12,760 nt of DNA. It comes from Pelotomaculum sp. UBA3102. Lineage in GTDB: Bacteria > Bacillota > Desulfotomaculia > Desulfotomaculales > Pelotomaculaceae. A model generated the notes under the pieces. It worked only from the letters and a program-made list of their open reading frames with translations. It was not told the origin of the DNA and searched no databases. The stretch covers positions 1-12,760 of the forward strand of contig DFAQ01000065.1 in the NCBI GenBank assembly GCA_002365865.1, given 5' to 3'. The number at the start of each line of letters is the position of its first letter. Position 1 is the stretch's first letter. The position numbers were made by a program, and so were the translations under genes. Positions 1 through 8,359 of the stretch are shown here, one piece after another.

Positions 1-190
1 TGCCGATTCCCGTCATTTTCGCTCAGTCTTTTCTGGCATCCATCCACTTGATATCGGTTGAATAATAATAGAGTACATTTCTGAGCAATATCATAAATCT
101 AAGATTCTTATTTGTTCAGCAACAAATATTCTATTTCTTACATTATTTAACTTCATGAATTCGCCGTGAGCCCGGCTCTGGCTTCTAAAT
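1..190. other. Non-coding left flank downstream of the operon
   Basis: No convincing gene is visible in the 190 bases beyond the stop of the glycosyltransferase gene. The region is AT-rich with a GC-rich patch at 163-182 that can fold into an imperfect hairpin (gcc/ggc outside, gagc/gctc inside). That hairpin has no T tract on either strand, so it is a poor intrinsic terminator. Reading frames here are short and lack ribosome binding sites. The tail of a plus-strand gene ending near 51-63 cannot be excluded because the window begins here. Confidence 0.5.
152..166 (-). repeat. Half-palindrome repeat, left copy
   Basis: On the minus strand this reads CGGCGAATTCATGAA, and the same 15 bases occur on the plus strand at 12673-12687. 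The sequence is 15 of the 22 bases of a perfect palindrome built on TTCATGAA. A GC-rich hairpin containing AGCCGGG lies immediately upstream of it in its own orientation. Whether it belongs to a dispersed genomic repeat family cannot be judged from two copies. Confidence 0.4.
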
Positions 191-1378
191 TCATCTATGC
201 TTAACCGGCGAAACAGCTTCTGCCATAATTTTGACTGATTCATAGGCCGCATTTGGTTTACCCAGTTCCATTGCATGAGCAGCTATTTTTTTCAGCATGT
301 TTTTATCTTTTAAATAGTTTTTAACCGCATCAGCGAGATCTCTTTCCTGGAGCCTGGCACCTGTACCCATTGATACCATGAATTCCGCATTTCTTTCTTC
401 CTGGCCCGGAAGAGGATCTACAATAAATAACGGCAATCCTACAGCCATCGCCTCTGCACAGGTCAACCCTCCTGCTTTGCCAATCATCATGTCCGATAAT
501 GCCATTAATTGATGCATGTTATGAACAAAACCAAAAACCTTTACCTTGCATCTTAAACCGGGAGTAATTTCGCTCAATTTATCCTGAAGTACTTTATTGG
601 TGCCGGTAACAACCAGCAACTGACAGTCATGGTGCTCCCTTCCCAGTACCTTTACTGATGACTCCAAGGGTCCCATTCCCAAACCGCCGCCTATAATCAA
701 TATTACTGGAAGAATGGGGTCAAGACCCATTTGCTCCTTTAACCGTCTTTGGTCATATATTTTATTGAAATCAGGGTCTATCGGTATACCGGTCGGACAC
801 ACCCTTTCCGGTTTAATTCCAAATTCTTCGCACTCAGGAATCAAGGCTTCAGAACCAATCAAATAGCAGTCAACTTCAGGAAATACCCAAAAGGAATGCA
901 CCGTAAAGTCTGTTACTACGGCAAAAACAGGTCCCTGGTAGTTTCCTTTCCTTTTTATACCTGATACAATTCCAAGAGGAAAGGGATGGGTACAAACAAT
1001 AATTTCAGGTCGAAAATTTTTTATAAATTCCTCCAGTCTGGGTGCAGCCAGTAGGTTTAAAATCCGGTTAAACTCCGTTTTACCCCTGCCCGATAAAGGT
1101 TGACCGCGTTCGGCCTGGCGGTAAAGATAGCCGTAAATTACCGGGCTTATCTTAAGAATTTCAATATAAGTGCCGATAACTATTTTTTCTAATAGGGGAT
1201 TGGCGTAACGGAAAGTATCTAATATTGCTACTTCTGCTTGCGGGTAAAGTTCTACCACGGCTTTTTTCATCGCATGCGCACTACGCATATGCCCTGCACC
1301 CACAGATACAGATAAAATAAGTACTTTTGTAAGACTCCCTATTTTTAATACCCTCTTCCCTGTTACTAAATTAATCAC
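191..1378 (-). CDS. MGDG synthase/UgtP-like glycosyltransferase (GT28)
   Basis: This is a two-domain GT-B glycosyltransferase of the monogalactosyldiacylglycerol-synthase / processive diacylglycerol glucosyltransferase family. Such enzymes transfer a sugar from a UDP-sugar to a lipid at the inner face of the membrane. The N-terminal acceptor domain (about residues 18-200) has the glycine-rich GAGH motif at 27-30 and a conserved HPFPLG at 131-136. The C-terminal GT28 domain (about 220-380) has IIGGGLG at 228-234, GKAGGLTCAEA at 300-310 and PLPGQEERN at 322-330, as expected for the nucleotide-sugar pocket. The exact sugar and lipid cannot be read from sequence; a glycolipid anchor is inferred, supported by cdsA in the same gene run. 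It starts at a GTG 17 bases after the proS stop with no clear Shine-Dalgarno sequence, and no ATG, GTG or TTG follows before the usual family start near residue 18. It is the last gene of the run. Confidence 0.85.
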   Translation of the reverse strand: MINLVTGKRVLKIGSLTKVLILSVSVGAGHMRSAHAMKKAVVELYPQAEVAILDTFRYANPLLEKIVIGTYIEILKISPVIYGYLYRQAERGQPLSGRGKTEFNRILNLLAAPRLEEFIKNFRPEIIVCTHPFPLGIVSGIKRKGNYQGPVFAVVTDFTVHSFWVFPEVDCYLIGSEALIPECEEFGIKPERVCPTGIPIDPDFNKIYDQRRLKEQMGLDPILPVILIIGGGLGMGPLESSVKVLGREHHDCQLLVVTGTNKVLQDKLSEITPGLRCKVKVFGFVHNMHQLMALSDMMIGKAGGLTCAEAMAVGLPLFIVDPLPGQEERNAEFMVSMGTGARLQERDLADAVKNYLKDKNMLKKIAAHAMELGKPNAAYESVKIMAEAVSPVKHR

Positions 1379-1395
1379 TAAAATAGAGAGGTTTA

Positions 1396-3108
1396 TTAAA
1401 GATTCACCAGTAATTTTTTCACCGTATTTTCCAATTTCTCCATAGAGGCTATGATTACTTCCCCGGTTCTACGAATACGTATTTCAACTTGCTTTACATT
1501 TACGGCCTTTGACCCGATAGTTATCCGTAAAGGGTAACCTATAAGATCAGCATCTTTAAATTTTACCCCGGCACGCTCAGCCCGGTTATCAAAAACCACT
1601 TCCACTCCTGCAATTACCAGGCGTTGGTATACCTCTTGCGCTATATCCACCTGGGTCTTATCTTTGACGTTTACGGGAACTACAACTACCTGGAAAGGAG
1701 CTATAGAAGCAGGCCAGATTATCCCGTCCCGGTCGTGGTTTTGTTCTATAGCTGCTGCCATTGTCCTGGTGACACCAATACCGTAACATCCCATAACAAT
1801 AGGTTTACTTTTCCCGCTCTCATCCAGGTAGTAGGCATTAAGTACTTTACTGTACTTGCTTCCCAATTTAAAAATCTGTCCCACCTCTATGCCCCTGGCT
1901 TCAACCAGCCGGGAACCACAACGGGGACAAGGTTCCCCGGCCTGCACCATCCTGATATCGGTTACATGATCCATCTCGAAATCACGGCCGGGATTGATAT
2001 TCATCAAGTGGATATCGTCCTTGTTTGCACCTGAAACAGCGTTGGTCAGGGCTGCCACTTCCGGGTCGGCAATTATTTTTACACCCTTTAAACCGACCGG
2101 TCCGGCAAATCCGGCAGAAGCACCGGTAACACCCCGAACCATATTTAATCCGGCCAACTCCAGGCGTATGGCACCCAGGGCATTTAAAAGTTTAACCTCA
2201 TTAACTTCCCGGTCTCCCCTTATGAGAGCGACTACTATTTCCTTATCGCTTTCATATAAAAGAGTTTTAATTATTTTCCGGGGAGAGATTCCCAAAAAAT
2301 CAGTAACTTCCGCCACAGTCCGGCAGCCCGGGGTTTCTTTTTCTACCAGGGGTTTCAATTCCTCTTCGGATTTCTCCGTTACATGTACTTGAGACGCTTT
2401 TTCCACGTTCGAGGCATAATCACACCCTGTATCTTCACAATAAAGCACTACCGCTTCACCTGAGTCGGCCAAGACCATAAACTCGTGGGTATCGCTCCCT
2501 CCAATGGCACCGGAATCAGCTTCCACCGTCCGGAATCGAAGCCCGCAGCGCCGGAATATGTTAGTATAGGCTTCATACATTTTCATGTAGCTGATGTTTA
2601 AGTTCTCATCATCCCGGTCAAATGAATACAAGTCTTTCATGATAAACTCCCTGCCGCGCATTAGCCCGAAGCGCGGTCTTCGTTCATCCCTGTATTTATT
2701 CTGGATCTGATAAAGCATCAACGGAAGCTGCTTATATGAATTAACTTCACCCCGTACGAGAGCCGTGATAATTTCTTCGTGAGTGGGGCCCAGTGCAAAA
2801 TCGCGGTTATTTCTGTCTTTCAGGCGAAAAAGTTCCGGGCCGTATATATCCCAACGGCCTGATTCCTGCCAAAGCTCAGCAGGCTGGATAACAGGCAGCA
2901 GCAATTCCTGCCCGCCCTGGCGATCCATTTCCTCCCTTATGATCTTTTTAATTTTCTTTATAACACGCATGGCGAGAGGCATATAGGTATAAACCCCTGC
3001 CGTTGACCTTCTGATGAAACCTGCCCGCAGCAGAAGTTTGTGACTTACTACCTCAGCTTCAGCCGGAACCTCCCGTAAAGTGGGGGCCAATAATTCTGTA
3101 GCTCGCAT
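1396..3108 (-). CDS. proS: Prolyl-tRNA synthetase (bacterial type, with editing domain)
   Basis: Cytoplasmic class II aminoacyl-tRNA synthetase charging tRNA-Pro. At 570 residues it has the usual length of the bacterial form. The catalytic core shows motif 2 around 139-160 (YRDERRPRFGL, then RGREFIMKD) and motif 3 around 440-455 (GCYGIGVTRTM). Between them, roughly residues 225-395, is the INS editing domain that hydrolyses Ala-tRNA-Pro, with the KTLLY stretch at 281-285 carrying the lysine known to be important for editing in E. coli. A CPRCGSR segment at 394-400 precedes motif 3. The C-terminal third is the anticodon-binding domain. The ATG start has GGAGGG six bases upstream. It follows ispG by 21 bases and precedes the glycosyltransferase by 17. 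In Bacillus and many Firmicutes the next gene is polC, which is absent here. Confidence 0.97.
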   Translation of the reverse strand: MRATELLAPTLREVPAEAEVVSHKLLLRAGFIRRSTAGVYTYMPLAMRVIKKIKKIIREEMDRQGGQELLLPVIQPAELWQESGRWDIYGPELFRLKDRNNRDFALGPTHEEIITALVRGEVNSYKQLPLMLYQIQNKYRDERRPRFGLMRGREFIMKDLYSFDRDDENLNISYMKMYEAYTNIFRRCGLRFRTVEADSGAIGGSDTHEFMVLADSGEAVVLYCEDTGCDYASNVEKASQVHVTEKSEEELKPLVEKETPGCRTVAEVTDFLGISPRKIIKTLLYESDKEIVVALIRGDREVNEVKLLNALGAIRLELAGLNMVRGVTGASAGFAGPVGLKGVKIIADPEVAALTNAVSGANKDDIHLMNINPGRDFEMDHVTDIRMVQAGEPCPRCGSRLVEARGIEVGQIFKLGSKYSKVLNAYYLDESGKSKPIVMGCYGIGVTRTMAAAIEQNHDRDGIIWPASIAPFQVVVVPVNVKDKTQVDIAQEVYQRLVIAGVEVVFDNRAERAGVKFKDADLIGYPLRITIGSKAVNVKQVEIRIRRTGEVIIASMEKLENTVKKLLVNL

Positions 3109-3129
3109 GGGAATCCCTCCAAATGTTCC

Positions 3130-4197
3130 TTAAGTGTTACTAATATTTGCAACTTCCTTCAAAAGTTCTTCAACAAGCCTAGCTTCAGGTACTTTACGAA
3201 TGACTTCACCTTTACGAAAAATAAGACCGGTTCCCTTCCCACCGGCTATTCCGACATCAGCTTCCCTCGCTTCGCCGGGCCCGTTAACAATGCAGCCCAT
3301 TACGGCTACCTTAAGCGGCTTTTTCAGAAATTGCAACTTTTCTTCCACTTCCCCGGCGATCTTAACCAGGTCTATTTGTGTCCGCCCGCAAGTAGGGCAA
3401 GAAATCACCTCTACTCCTCTCTGCCGAATTCCGAGAGCTTTAAGTATATCATATCCCACCCTGATTTCATCAAGGGGATCTCCGGTTAGTGAAACCCGTA
3501 AGGTATCTCCAATCCCCTCATTTAACAGTATACCGATTCCGATTGCAGACTTCACGGTACCGTAGCGCATTGTGCCGGCTTCAGTCACACCTATATGGAA
3601 CGGGTAATCTACTCTTTCAGCCAACATCCGGTAAGCCTCAAGCATAACGGTTATATCTGATGCCTTCAAGGATATTTTAATCTGGTTATAATTCATTCCT
3701 TCAAGCATATCTATGTGCCTTAAGGCACTTTCAACCATGGCGGCAGCCGTAACCCCGCCGTATCTTTCCAACAGTTCCTGCTCGAGGGAGCCGGCATTCA
3801 CCCCGATACGAATGGGGATGCCCCGGTCGCGTGCCGCTGCCACCAATGCCGCCACTCTTTTTCTGCCACCGATATTGCCTGGATTTATCCTGAGCCCGTC
3901 CACACCGGCCTTAATTGCTTCCAGCGCCAGCCGGTAATCAAAATGAATATCGGCCACCAGAGGAATATTGACACCCCGGAGAATAACCGGCAAAGCATCT
4001 GCTGCCTCAATGTCCGGTACAGCAAGGCGGATTATTTCACATCCCTCATCAGCAAGCCTGTTTATCTGTTCAATAGTAGAGGCGGTATCCTTGGTGTCGG
4101 TATTGGTCATGGATTGGACGCTTACCGGCGCGTCACCGCCCACCTGTACCTTACCGATAAAAATCGGTCTGGTCTTTCGTCTTTTCAAAGTAATCAC
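3130..4197 (-). CDS. ispG: 4-hydroxy-3-methylbut-2-en-1-yl diphosphate synthase
   Basis: Penultimate enzyme of the MEP isoprenoid pathway. It reductively converts methylerythritol 2,4-cyclodiphosphate to HMBPP, using a [4Fe-4S] cluster and two electrons from ferredoxin or flavodoxin. The N-terminal TIM-barrel signature VSVQSMTNTDT lies near 25-35. The cluster ligands are visible in the C-terminal domain: Cys267 and Cys270 in SCPTCGR, Cys302 in VMGCIVNGPGE, and Glu309, each offset by three from the E. coli ligands (270, 273, 305, 312). At 355 residues it is the compact bacterial form. A GTG start at 4197 is given; a TTG at 4188 is an alternative, because AAGGTGAT, a good anti-Shine-Dalgarno match, lies just before it and includes the GTG. 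It lies between rseP and proS, as is common in Clostridia. A ferredoxin gene upstream in the same cluster could supply its electrons. Confidence 0.96.
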   Translation of the reverse strand: MITLKRRKTRPIFIGKVQVGGDAPVSVQSMTNTDTKDTASTIEQINRLADEGCEIIRLAVPDIEAADALPVILRGVNIPLVADIHFDYRLALEAIKAGVDGLRINPGNIGGRKRVAALVAAARDRGIPIRIGVNAGSLEQELLERYGGVTAAAMVESALRHIDMLEGMNYNQIKISLKASDITVMLEAYRMLAERVDYPFHIGVTEAGTMRYGTVKSAIGIGILLNEGIGDTLRVSLTGDPLDEIRVGYDILKALGIRQRGVEVISCPTCGRTQIDLVKIAGEVEEKLQFLKKPLKVAVMGCIVNGPGEAREADVGIAGGKGTGLIFRKGEVIRKVPEARLVEELLKEVANISNT

Positions 4198-4214
4198 CTT
4201 AAACCCAAAAATTA

Positions 4215-5273
4215 TTATCTCTGCCCGGGTGCCTCACCGGATACGAAAACCTGAAGAATATCGTTATAAGTAATTATAACCATCAACAACAAAAGCAGGC
4301 CAAAACCAACCAAGTGGATAAAATTCTCTTTTGCCGGGTCTACCGGGCGTCCTCTCACCTTTTCCCAGAATAAGAACATAATCCGGCTGCCGTCCAGGGC
4401 CGGAACGGGTAAGAGGTTGAATAAACCCAGGTTTATATTGAGGAAAGCCGCCAGTTGCAATAAAAAGAAAAACCCCATCTCAGCGGCCTTTCCTATCTCG
4501 CTGACAACCCGTACCGGCCCGCCCAGGTCAGCCGGTGCCTGACCGAATATCATCCTGGCCAAAAAATCCAGAATCATAAGAGTTACTCTGCCGGTCCATT
4601 CCACTCCCATAACAAAAGATTGAATTATACCTACTCTTTGAAATTCACTGGCTTGGTAAATACCTATTTTGCCCAGACCTTCCTCATCTCTAACCGTTTT
4701 AATATTAAATTTTTTCTCGACTCCGTCCCTGACCACAGAAACAACTATTTCCTCTTCGGGCCTTTCATAGATCGTGCGCACCAATTCTTCCCAATTATCA
4801 ACTTTGTCGCCGTTTATAGCCACTATCTTATCTCCGGCAACAATTCCTGCCTCGGATGCCGGAAAACCGGGTATAACATCACCGACCCTGGTACCGGATG
4901 AAGGGACAGGCAAACCTTGAAAAAAGAAAATTACAGTGAGCATTATAATTGCAAGTAAGAAATTCATTAAAGGACCTGCAAAAATAATACTTATTCGCTG
5001 TCCTATCGTTTTCTTATTAAACCCCCGCTCTTCATCCTCTTTGTCTTCTCGCTCACCCGGGTCCATCCCGGCCATGCGAACAAACCCTCCGAGCGGCAGG
5101 GCACGCAGGTTGTAAAACGTTTCCCCCCTGGGGATAGCCAATATTTTAGGGCCAAAGCCCATACTAAATTCGTGAACTTTAACTCCTACCAACTTAGCTA
5201 CTAAAAAATGACCCAGTTCATGGAAAAATATCAGTAAACCAAAAACAAAAATCGAGGCTATAAAGGTTACCAT
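4215..5273 (-). CDS. rseP: Site-2 metalloprotease RseP/RasP
   Basis: Polytopic membrane zinc metalloprotease (M50 family) that cuts transmembrane segments of anti-sigma factors and remnant signal peptides. The zinc motif HELGH is at residues 18-22 within the first membrane helix. A PDZ domain spans about 125-195 (GDVIPGFPASEAGI, VAGDKIVAINGD). The third zinc ligand is in the NLLPVPALDG motif at 286-295, followed by a last hydrophobic segment near 319-336. I chose the ATG at 5273 (352 residues), because GAGGTG lies seven bases before it; a longer reading from a TTG at 5288 would start on top of that ribosome binding site. It sits between dxr and ispG. In B. subtilis the orthologue RasP acts on anti-sigma factors and FtsL; the substrates here are unknown. 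Confidence 0.95.
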   Translation of the reverse strand: MVTFIASIFVFGLLIFFHELGHFLVAKLVGVKVHEFSMGFGPKILAIPRGETFYNLRALPLGGFVRMAGMDPGEREDKEDEERGFNKKTIGQRISIIFAGPLMNFLLAIIMLTVIFFFQGLPVPSSGTRVGDVIPGFPASEAGIVAGDKIVAINGDKVDNWEELVRTIYERPEEEIVVSVVRDGVEKKFNIKTVRDEEGLGKIGIYQASEFQRVGIIQSFVMGVEWTGRVTLMILDFLARMIFGQAPADLGGPVRVVSEIGKAAEMGFFFLLQLAAFLNINLGLFNLLPVPALDGSRIMFLFWEKVRGRPVDPAKENFIHLVGFGLLLLLMVIITYNDILQVFVSGEAPGQR

Positions 5274-5301
5274 ATCAATGCACCTCAATAAATCATTTAA
5301 T

Positions 5302-6459
5302 TTAAAATCCTTTAATTATTTTTTCCCCGGCTTCCCTGCCCCAGCGGTCAGCCTCCATTATTTCATCCAAATCCGGTATACTCACATTCTGATGCATTTC
5401 CATAACCCTGCTCACAACAGCAGGAATTCCGTTAAAACCAATTTTACCTTTCAGAAAAGCATCCACAGCCACTTCATTGGCAGCATTTAAAACAGCAGGC
5501 ATGGTGCCTCCTACCCTTCCTGCTTCATAGGCCAACCGCAGGGAGGGGAATTTATCGGTATCCGGCTTAATGAAAGTCAGTTCCCGTAATTCAGTGAGTT
5601 TAAGTCTGGGAAAGGAACTGTAAAAACGTTGGGGAAAAGTTAGAGCATATTGAATCGGGAGCCGCATATCAGGCAGTCCCATTTGGGCTATCACCGAACC
5701 GTCAAGAAACTCTACCGCAGAATGAATAACACTCTGGGGGTGAATAACAACCTCTATTTGTGAATAATCCACCCCAAAAAGCCATTTGGCTTCAATAACT
5801 TCAAGGCCCTTATTCATCAACGTTGCTGAATCTATGGTTATTTTATTCCCCATGTTCCAATTGGGATGACGAAGAGCCATATCTACCGTTACATTTTCAA
5901 TTTCTTTCTTGTTTAATTCACGGAAAGGCCCACCGGACGCAGTAAGAATTAATTTGTTTACCGCACTAAAGTCTTGCCCGTTTAGGCATTGCCAAATAGC
6001 TGAATGCTCGCTGTCAACCGGAAGAACAGCGACATTTTTCCGGGCGGCAAGCTCCATCACCAAATGCCCAGCCGCAACCAAAGTCTCTTTGTTAGCAAGG
6101 GCAATAGTCTTACCGGCAGATATCGCCGCGTAGGTGGGGTAAATCCCTGCCGCCCCGGTTACCGCGACCACCACCAGATCGGCTTCCGGTAAAACAGCAA
6201 GTTTTTCCATACCCCTCCGGCCCATAAAAAGTTCCGGCCCGCGGGAAGCAGCTATTAACCTGCTTAAATTTTTTAATTCAGCTTCCCCGTTCAGGGCGAC
6301 TGCCAAGGGCTGAAACTTCCTGATCTGTTCCCACATTAGGTGCCAATTCCTGCCGGCACCTAAACCAACCACTTTAAACTTACCCGGCAGACTTTTAATA
6401 ACTTCCAAAACCTGCTTCCCAATGGAACCTGTACTGCCAATGACAACTATATTTTTCAT
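5302..6459 (-). CDS. dxr: 1-deoxy-D-xylulose 5-phosphate reductoisomerase
   Basis: First committed enzyme of the MEP pathway: NADPH- and divalent-metal-dependent rearrangement and reduction of DXP to 2-C-methyl-D-erythritol 4-phosphate, in the cytoplasm; it is the target of fosmidomycin. The NADPH-binding loop GSTGSIG is at residues 8-14 and LANKETLVAAG at 121-131. Metal ligands are Asp149 and Glu151 in PVDSEHSA and Glu220 in NKGLEVIEA. The flexible active-site loop HPNWNMGNKI is at 198-207, with TASGGPF at 173-179. The ATG at 6459 (385 residues) is preferred: GGAG stands six bases upstream, and an in-frame TTG at 6471 overlaps that site. The rseP start lies 28 bases downstream of its stop, with the ytvI-like permease upstream, an insertion relative to the Bacillus order. 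Confidence 0.97.
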   Translation of the reverse strand: MKNIVVIGSTGSIGKQVLEVIKSLPGKFKVVGLGAGRNWHLMWEQIRKFQPLAVALNGEAELKNLSRLIAASRGPELFMGRRGMEKLAVLPEADLVVVAVTGAAGIYPTYAAISAGKTIALANKETLVAAGHLVMELAARKNVAVLPVDSEHSAIWQCLNGQDFSAVNKLILTASGGPFRELNKKEIENVTVDMALRHPNWNMGNKITIDSATLMNKGLEVIEAKWLFGVDYSQIEVVIHPQSVIHSAVEFLDGSVIAQMGLPDMRLPIQYALTFPQRFYSSFPRLKLTELRELTFIKPDTDKFPSLRLAYEAGRVGGTMPAVLNAANEVAVDAFLKGKIGFNGIPAVVSRVMEMHQNVSIPDLDEIMEADRWGREAGEKIIKGF

Positions 6460-6500
6460 AAATCTCTCCAATAATATGATTTAAAATAAGTGCTTACTCT

Positions 6501-7541
6501 TTATTTTGCCATTGAGGTTGCAGCTTTTATTATGGCTTGTACGGCAATAAGTAAAATTGGCCCTAAAACCAAACCGACTAAGCCCAAGGTTTTTAGACCT
6601 GCATACATGGCGGCGAGAGTTGCCAGGGGATGTAAACCGAGATTAGCCGATACAATCTTCGCCTCAAGAAATTGTCTTGATAAAAGCACAATAACATATA
6701 GAATCGTAATTTTTATTCCAAATCCGGTTGCTCCCGTTACAAAGGACCATATCGCCCAGGGGATATAAATAGTAGCCGGGCCCAAAACCGGAATTAAATC
6801 AAAAAAACCTATTAAAAGGCCCATGGTCAAAGCATATTCCGCCCCGGTCAGATATAAGCCGATGACACTGATTGAGGTGGTAATAAATATAAGTATGCTT
6901 TGTGCTCTTAAGTAACCCACAAATGCTACTCCAATTTCCCGGAAAATTATTATTGTTTTTTCACCCCAAGGGGCCGGGATTATGCGCTTCAATTTTTCTC
7001 CAAACTGATGCCGGTCGCGGGTAAGGAAATAGGTTGCCAGCAGGCTGACGACAATTATAGTAACGGTGCCGGGAACAAAAGATATAAACAACAATATTGA
7101 ATTTACCGCCTTACTGATTAAATTCTGCAGGCTTGAGGTTAAATTGTTGATACTCTGTTCCAGGGACGAAAGCACCCCCGGGGAAAGGGTAACATAAAAA
7201 GCCGTGGCTTTCTCTACAAGGTGCTGGTAATATTTTTGCAATTCCGCCGCAACTCTAGGTAACGATATGGAAAGTTTAATTAACTCTGCAACCAGTTGTA
7301 GAATGATCGTAGAAATAACCAGCATAATACCGCCAAAAAAGATGACCATGGAGATTACGGCAGCCAAGCCGCGGGACACTCTTAGCCTGTTCTGCAGTAA
7401 TTTGACTACTGGTTCCATTAACATACTTAAAATTAAAGCAATGATAAAAGGTAAAAAAATGGGTATTATATATTTAAAAACCGCCACAACTAAAAGTATT
7501 AACAGGGCGGCGCAAATGATCAAGGTTATTAGTCTGGACAC
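6501..7541 (-). CDS. ytvI: AI-2E family permease, YtvI-like sporulation membrane protein
   Basis: Integral membrane protein of 346 residues in the AI-2E/PerM transporter family. The N-terminus has paired hydrophobic helices (about 4-20 and 25-42) and a third near 58-86. An amphipathic region of about 60 residues follows (88-147). Further helices fall near 150-173, 213-232, 236-268, 274-290 and 303-338. The conserved family region includes DLIPVLGP at 248-255, SRQFLEAKIV at 288-297 and LGLHPLATL at 301-309. This C-terminal pattern is the one I associate with the YtvI subgroup of spore formers, so the symbol is an inference by family resemblance. Its transported substrate is unknown. The GTG start is preceded by GAGGTGA about nine bases upstream, beginning just past the cdsA stop. 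Its position between cdsA and dxr suggests co-expression with envelope-lipid genes. Confidence 0.8.
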   Translation of the reverse strand: MSRLITLIICAALLILLVVAVFKYIIPIFLPFIIALILSMLMEPVVKLLQNRLRVSRGLAAVISMVIFFGGIMLVISTIILQLVAELIKLSISLPRVAAELQKYYQHLVEKATAFYVTLSPGVLSSLEQSINNLTSSLQNLISKAVNSILLFISFVPGTVTIIVVSLLATYFLTRDRHQFGEKLKRIIPAPWGEKTIIIFREIGVAFVGYLRAQSILIFITTSISVIGLYLTGAEYALTMGLLIGFFDLIPVLGPATIYIPWAIWSFVTGATGFGIKITILYVIVLLSRQFLEAKIVSANLGLHPLATLAAMYAGLKTLGLVGLVLGPILLIAVQAIIKAATSMAK

Positions 7542-7555
7542 CCTTGCACGTCACC

Positions 7556-8344
7556 TCAACTTATTATAAACAACCTGACAAAGTAGTATACCAGAGGAGC
7601 AGTAAACATCGCGCTGTCAAAACGGTCCAGGATACCACCGTGACCAGGTATCAATTTACTGGAATCCTTTACCCCGGCCTGCCGCTTAAATGATGATTCC
7701 AGCAAATCACCCAACCCTGCCGTCATTCCCAGTAACAGTCCTAAAACTAACATTTTAAGCGGATCAAGAAAGGAATATAAAAGTACAAATAAATATCCGA
7801 CCAGTAAACTGCCCAGTATTCCCCCTATAGTTCCTTCTAAAGTTTTCTTGGGGCTTAATACAGGAGCTATTTTTATCTTCCCAAAAGTTTTACCGACAAA
7901 ATATGCGGCAGTATCACCGGCCCAAGTCCCGGCAAGCATGAAAATGAGCCAAATCCAGCCGTCCGGTAGGGTCCTTAATAAGTAGCAATAGTTTAGAAGT
8001 CCCAGATACAATGTGCCGATCAAGGTACCGGCGGCATCTTGCAATGAGTATACCGGGTAAAATAACACCGTTGATGTCAAGTGAAGGAAAAGGACTATCG
8101 TAATGGTAGGTCCGGGATAACCGTTATTATAAAGGTATGCACCGCCGGTTAGAATAAAGCCGCCGATTAAAGCCAGCCATAACGAAGGTTTCAAACCCAA
8201 CCTGGCCAATAGCTCCATCATTTCTTTCGAGCCGAGCACGATAATTAGCCCCGTCAGGAATAAAAGCGGTATCCCTCCGTGCCAAACTGCTAAAACAATA
8301 AGAGGAATCCCTACCAGTGCACTAACAACTCTTTTCCAAAACAC
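7556..8344 (-). CDS. cdsA: Phosphatidate cytidylyltransferase (CDP-diglyceride synthase)
   Basis: Membrane enzyme that makes CDP-diacylglycerol from CTP and phosphatidic acid, the branch point for phosphatidylglycerol, cardiolipin and phosphatidylethanolamine. The diagnostic CdsA signature is at residues 217-243: SSFKRQAGVKDSSKLIPG, then HGGILDRFD, including the metal-binding aspartates. A second conserved stretch, DTAAYFVGKTFGK, is at 144-156. About seven or eight hydrophobic segments fill the rest of the 262 residues, the usual family length. The start is GTG, with GGTGA six bases upstream. It lies 15 bases after uppS and 14 before the ytvI-like gene; uppS-cdsA is one of the most conserved bacterial gene pairs. 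Confidence 0.97.
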   Translation of the reverse strand: MFWKRVVSALVGIPLIVLAVWHGGIPLLFLTGLIIVLGSKEMMELLARLGLKPSLWLALIGGFILTGGAYLYNNGYPGPTITIVLFLHLTSTVLFYPVYSLQDAAGTLIGTLYLGLLNYCYLLRTLPDGWIWLIFMLAGTWAGDTAAYFVGKTFGKIKIAPVLSPKKTLEGTIGGILGSLLVGYLFVLLYSFLDPLKMLVLGLLLGMTAGLGDLLESSFKRQAGVKDSSKLIPGHGGILDRFDSAMFTAPLVYYFVRLFIIS

Positions 8345-8359
8345 ACATATTCACCGACT

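Noticed and set aside
163..182. Operon-end intrinsic terminator
   Set aside because: The hairpin is imperfect and no T tract follows on the minus strand.
91..276. Minus-strand open frame of 61 codons at the left end
   Set aside because: It largely overlaps the glycosyltransferase 3' end in another frame, has no ribosome binding site and no recognisable motif.
1624..2392. Two long plus-strand open frames (136 and 132 codons) opposite proS
   Set aside because: They are antisense to a gene with full family motifs, and they lack domain features and ribosome binding sites.
3134..3565. Plus-strand open frame of 143 codons opposite ispG
   Set aside because: It is the complement of a conserved coding region; its serine- and proline-rich composition is typical of an antisense shadow.
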